64,000 bases of DNA from Heliopora coerulea (Eukaryota; Cnidaria; Anthozoa; Scleralcyonacea; Helioporidae). A program made the position numbers and the translations under genes. The stretch is taken from positions 231,001-295,000 of the forward strand of contig JASJOG010000255.1 of NCBI GenBank assembly GCA_030142905.1, in the 5' to 3' direction. The first letter of the stretch is position 1. Each line of letters begins with the position of its first letter. Below are positions 61,201 through 64,000 of this stretch, in pieces. A model generated the notes under the pieces. That model made no database searches and had not been told where the DNA came from. It saw only the letters and a program-made list of their open reading frames with translations.

Positions 61201-63056
61201 CTCACAGCTTCAATGGCAGGCTGACAAATCAAGATGGATGAAATTCTACAGCATGAACTTGCCAGTTTGCCTTTATCCTTAGCAAAAATTAATGGAGACA
61301 TGAATTCTACAACCAAGGCAGATATGACTGACATATTGATGGGTGATATTGAAGTTCTACATAGTATCCCATATCGGGAAGATTCAGATAAGACATGTAT
61401 AATAATTGATGGACACGCACTCATTCAAGCTCTGGTAAACCACAGAATTGCAAAACCTTCCATGATTATGGAGGTGTGTTCTTGAGAGCTGTGGCAAAAG
61501 TATTGGATGAAAGCGTTAAACGAATTGATGTACTATTTGATATTTATATTAAAAACTCGATGAAAGCTGCTGCCCGAGCAAAACGAAAAACCAAGAAAAG
61601 GCCAATACGTAGGGTAATTGATCGAGAGGATTTGCCACTTCCACAAGTCTGGGGAAACTTTATCGCCTTGCCAGAAAACAAAGCTGACTTGGCCAATTTC
61701 TTGCGTGAATATCTCATGCAACATGGTCATGAGCTCTTAGCAAATTGTGAGTTGGTCACAAGTGGTGGATATAAAGAAACAACAAAGGCATGTTCAACAT
61801 CTTTACGAAATCTTACACCCCTTAAATGTAACCACGAGGAAGCAGATACACGTATTATTTTGCATGCATGTGATGCAATTTTAAAGGGTTTTAATAAACT
61901 CCTTGTACATTGTAGGGACACAGATGTTTTGTTACTGCTAGTTCATTTTCCTGGTACGATTGAAGATGTTCAAACATGGATGATTGCAGGAACTTCAAGA
62001 CAAAGAAAATGTTATCCTGTTCATACGATTACTGAGCGTCTACCTGCCCCAATTACTAATAATATTTTAGGGTTTCATGCTTTAACAGGATGTGATACAA
62101 CCTCCTCTTTCACTGGTTTTGGAAAGCGAAAATGTTGGAAAGTCTTTGAGGAATTCCCTCATTTAATTAATGGTCTTGGCAGAGACGGTCCAAGTAATGA
62201 AATTGAGGAGTTTGTCTGTCGACTTTACTCTCCCCAAGATCCAAAAGCTGGAGTAAATAAATGTAGAATTTACCTATTTGAAAAGGGAAGCAAAGACCTC
62301 GAAAAGCTTCCCCCGACAGAAGATGCATTGAACTTGCACATCGCCCGTGCTAACCAACAAGCTAAAGTTTGGCTCCAGGCAAATTTAAGTTGGCAAACGG
62401 TAGATTTACCATTTGAAACAATTGGTTGGGAGGTATATGAACAAAGATTAAAGATTGTGTGGACAACAAAGCCATCTATACCGTCACCATGTGTAAACTT
62501 GATATCTTGTGGATGTACAAAGAAGTGCAATACGGGCGCTTGTAAATGCTACAAAACTAGTCAGCAATGCACTCCTATATGCTCATGTAATGCACAGGGA
62601 TGCAAGAATCATTACACTTTAGGGTAGACATAGACATTTAAAAAAAATACGTGTTTTTTGGGTTATAACATACCTATAAAAAGGATTTTCATGCTTCGTT
62701 ATGCGGCGTTACGTCCACACATGTCTTTGTTTACTATGTCATGTCCACATTAGTACGAACTTCCGTTTCGCTTGACCAATAAGAGATCACGGCTTATTAG
62801 CGAGGGCCAATAAAAATTGCTTATTTGTTGCATAGCAACAAAAAGTTGTAAAATTGTTGATTTCACACCTGCTGATGCAGGCTATATTATTGTCTAAAAA
62901 ACACTAAAATTTTGGTACAAAAAATCCGATTTTTGCGTGGTAACCCCCCAAACCTTTAGAACTAAGCATATTCGAGTTCATCTATCGCGGTTACCAGCTT
63001 CTAACAAAAAAATGCCATCGGACGAAATATTTTGCTAGCCCGGCCGGCCGACTATT
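58277..63056 (+). mobile_element. 4.8 kb DNA transposon with TTA target duplication
   Basis: The terminal inverted repeats start TAGTCGGCCGGCC and share further inner blocks (GTCCGATGGCATTTTTTTGT, then GGGGGGTTACCACGC). TTA flanks both ends (58,274-58,276 and 63,057-63,059); the uninterrupted outer element would have TTA once, so the target duplication is well supported. A TWA-type duplication suits PIF/Harbinger-like elements, but the encoded protein does not look like a Harbinger transposase, so the superfamily is open. Confidence 0.85.
58957..62627 (+). pseudogene. Broken transposon protein: zinc motifs, XPG-like region, CXC domain
   Basis: The N-terminal 200 residues carry two similar zinc-binding blocks (CLFC..YHHKC and CMFC..YHLKC). 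In-frame TGA codons occur at 59,557, 60,442 and 61,222, and the frame shifts near 59,655, between 59,780 and 59,890, near 60,150 and near 61,460. The last open stretch (61,476-62,627, 383 residues) has a basic segment, then HEEADTRIILHA, HCRDTDVLLLLVHF and ALTGCDTTSSFTGFGKRK. These resemble in spacing the acidic motifs and helix-turn of XPG/FEN1 nucleases, with IIDGHALIQAL just before the last frameshift as a possible N-block. The C terminus is a CXC-type cysteine cluster (CGCTKKCNTGACKC..CTPICSC). I recall related uncharacterised repetitive proteins in fish and invertebrates but no established function. This copy cannot make a full protein. Confidence 0.7.
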
Positions 63057-63074
63057 AGGCAGTTATGTAAATTA

Positions 63075-63114
63075 TTCTCTGATGATGTTGTGATGATACA
63101 ACGAAACGTCAGAA
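63075..63114 (+). ncRNA. Hammerhead-ribozyme-like core, right arm
   Basis: Helix I TTCT (63,075-63,078) pairs with AGAA (63,111-63,114). CTGATGA is at 63,079-63,085, one extra T follows, helix II is GTTGT/ACAAC with a GATGAT loop, GAAA at 63,103-63,106, a two-pair helix III without loop, and GTC before the predicted cut after 63,110. All core elements are present; the extra T and the minimal helix III may limit activity. Confidence 0.5.
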
Positions 63115-64000
63115 CCTTATTAAATATTACGATTTTACTTCTGTGTCTGACTCGATGGCTTTCGTAAAGATATTTTGCTGGGCTTTGAGATTACGTATTT
63201 ATCTTACTTTCACTTCTGCTAATAGTTCACTAAAAATGTTGCAAGAATAGCGACGAAATATTGGATTGAATAAAATATTACATTTCCTTTACCCGTGCTT
63301 CATGACTTTTCTCCGAGTAAGATGCTGTTCTTTGATTTTCATAGTACGCATCCGTTTTCCGCCAGGTGAATCACTAGGGGACGAGCCTTTTGTGAGCCAT
63401 TATTAAGTGCCTCTACGTAGTATTTGCGTAATTATCATATCGGAACGGATAAGGATGCCAGATTCTCATCTTCGTCTTCAAGGTCCACAAGATCAAACAT
63501 TCTTACAAACACTAAGTTAAAGAAGCCATGTTTAACTTTTAAACCATAAGTGATCAAGGTAAGAACAGTCTCTTCTAGTTGCAGTCGAGTAATCAGACGA
63601 ATCCACTAGTGTTTCATGTATTGATCTCGAGTGTCCTACGCTCATTTGGACGAATTCTCTTCACATAAAATTGGAGGGAACCCATTATTTGTTTCCCATT
63701 TAGTTATCTTGGGAAGAAAACACAAAAGGTTTGACCTAACAAGTGAATAAATAGGGATTTCTAGATTTGAGTTAGAGAAGTAATGACGTAATGCTTTTTA
63801 CAGATTCAGTCGTCTTGGTTGAGAGTCATTTGAGTTGTTTTAAACAGTTACTTTGTTTTGAATGTAATCTCTATCGAAAGAACTTGAACGTCTTTTGTGA
63901 GACTGTGAAGCGAGTCTTGAATGTTTTCAACGTGTTGTGAGCTGCACAGGAATAACACAAGAACATCAGACGGAAAGAAACCAAATTCTAAACTACACAA

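Larger units (their letters stand above)
58066..63195. mobile_element. Outer palindromic element (about 350 bp), now split
   Basis: The left part 58,066-58,276 and right part 63,060-63,195 are inverted copies over about 140 bp, starting CGTAATCTCAAA. GTATTTATCTT occurs on both sides (58,021-58,031 and 63,195-63,205), which may be a target duplication, although 34 extra bases separate the left copy from the arm. A 22 bp hairpin (58,213-58,234 with 58,255-58,276) sat at its centre and took the inner insertion. Both arms carry hammerhead-like cores. Confidence 0.8.
57849..64000. repeat. Partial third unit, split by a transposon
   Basis: 57,849-58,020 matches the DNA from about 10,050, and 63,190-64,000 continues that match to about 11,070 and runs off the window. 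The break lies at 58,021-63,205. The matching part in units 1 and 2 lies 1.6 to 2.6 kb upstream of the receptor start codon. Confidence 0.85.

Noticed and set aside
59557..61224. Three in-frame TGA codons as possible selenocysteine or recoding sites
   Set aside because: Frameshifts occur in the same gene and no SECIS-like context was seen; ordinary transposon decay is simpler.

Overview
This is nuclear DNA from a multicellular animal. Genes are split by GT-AG introns, intergenic DNA is AT-rich, and there are many fold-back elements, tRNA-derived repeats and microsatellites. A gene joining a nucleoside-phosphorylase (PNP) domain, an NB-ARC ATPase and a kinesin-light-chain-like TPR array is typical of the NLR-like repertoires of reef corals and other anthozoans. 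My best guess is a stony coral or close relative; this is inference from gene architecture.

The window is dominated by a tandem segmental duplication. Unit 1 (1 to about 21,560) and unit 2 (about 22,749 to 55,063) carry the same loci in the same order. Each has (a) a minus-strand first exon resembling SMCR8, (b) a head-to-head small plus-strand gene of four exons for a 110-residue LDLY-plus-coiled-coil protein resembling the N terminus of FLASH/CASP8AP2, and (c) a four-exon plus-strand PNP-NB-ARC-TPR gene (1,846 and 1,635 residues). A third, partial unit starts near 57,849 and runs off the end, broken by a 5 kb nested transposon, so a further receptor gene may lie beyond the window.

Unit 2 is longer because it holds about 12 kb (25,941-37,810) missing from unit 1. 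A short island of that stretch survives in unit 1 at 3,009-3,050, so unit 1 most likely lost the DNA in two deletions. The extra stretch carries the last exons of an unrecognised minus-strand coiled-coil gene, several repeats and a 1.8 kb GGAA purine block.

The two receptors have diverged in instructive ways. Receptor 1 keeps a canonical P-loop, has a highly homogenised TPR array with an internal nine-repeat duplication, and ends at a C-to-T nonsense change inside a repeat, with about 0.6 kb of decayed repeats behind it. Receptor 2 has lost the first P-loop glycine but has a more diverse TPR array. Both carry altered residues at PNP positions that are normally catalytic.

Mobile DNA includes hairpin elements with hammerhead-ribozyme-like cores, tRNA-like SINE pieces, and a 4.8 kb element with a TTA target duplication. 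That element encodes a broken protein with paired zinc-binding motifs, an XPG/FEN1-like acidic signature and a terminal CXC cysteine domain; it sits inside an older palindromic element.
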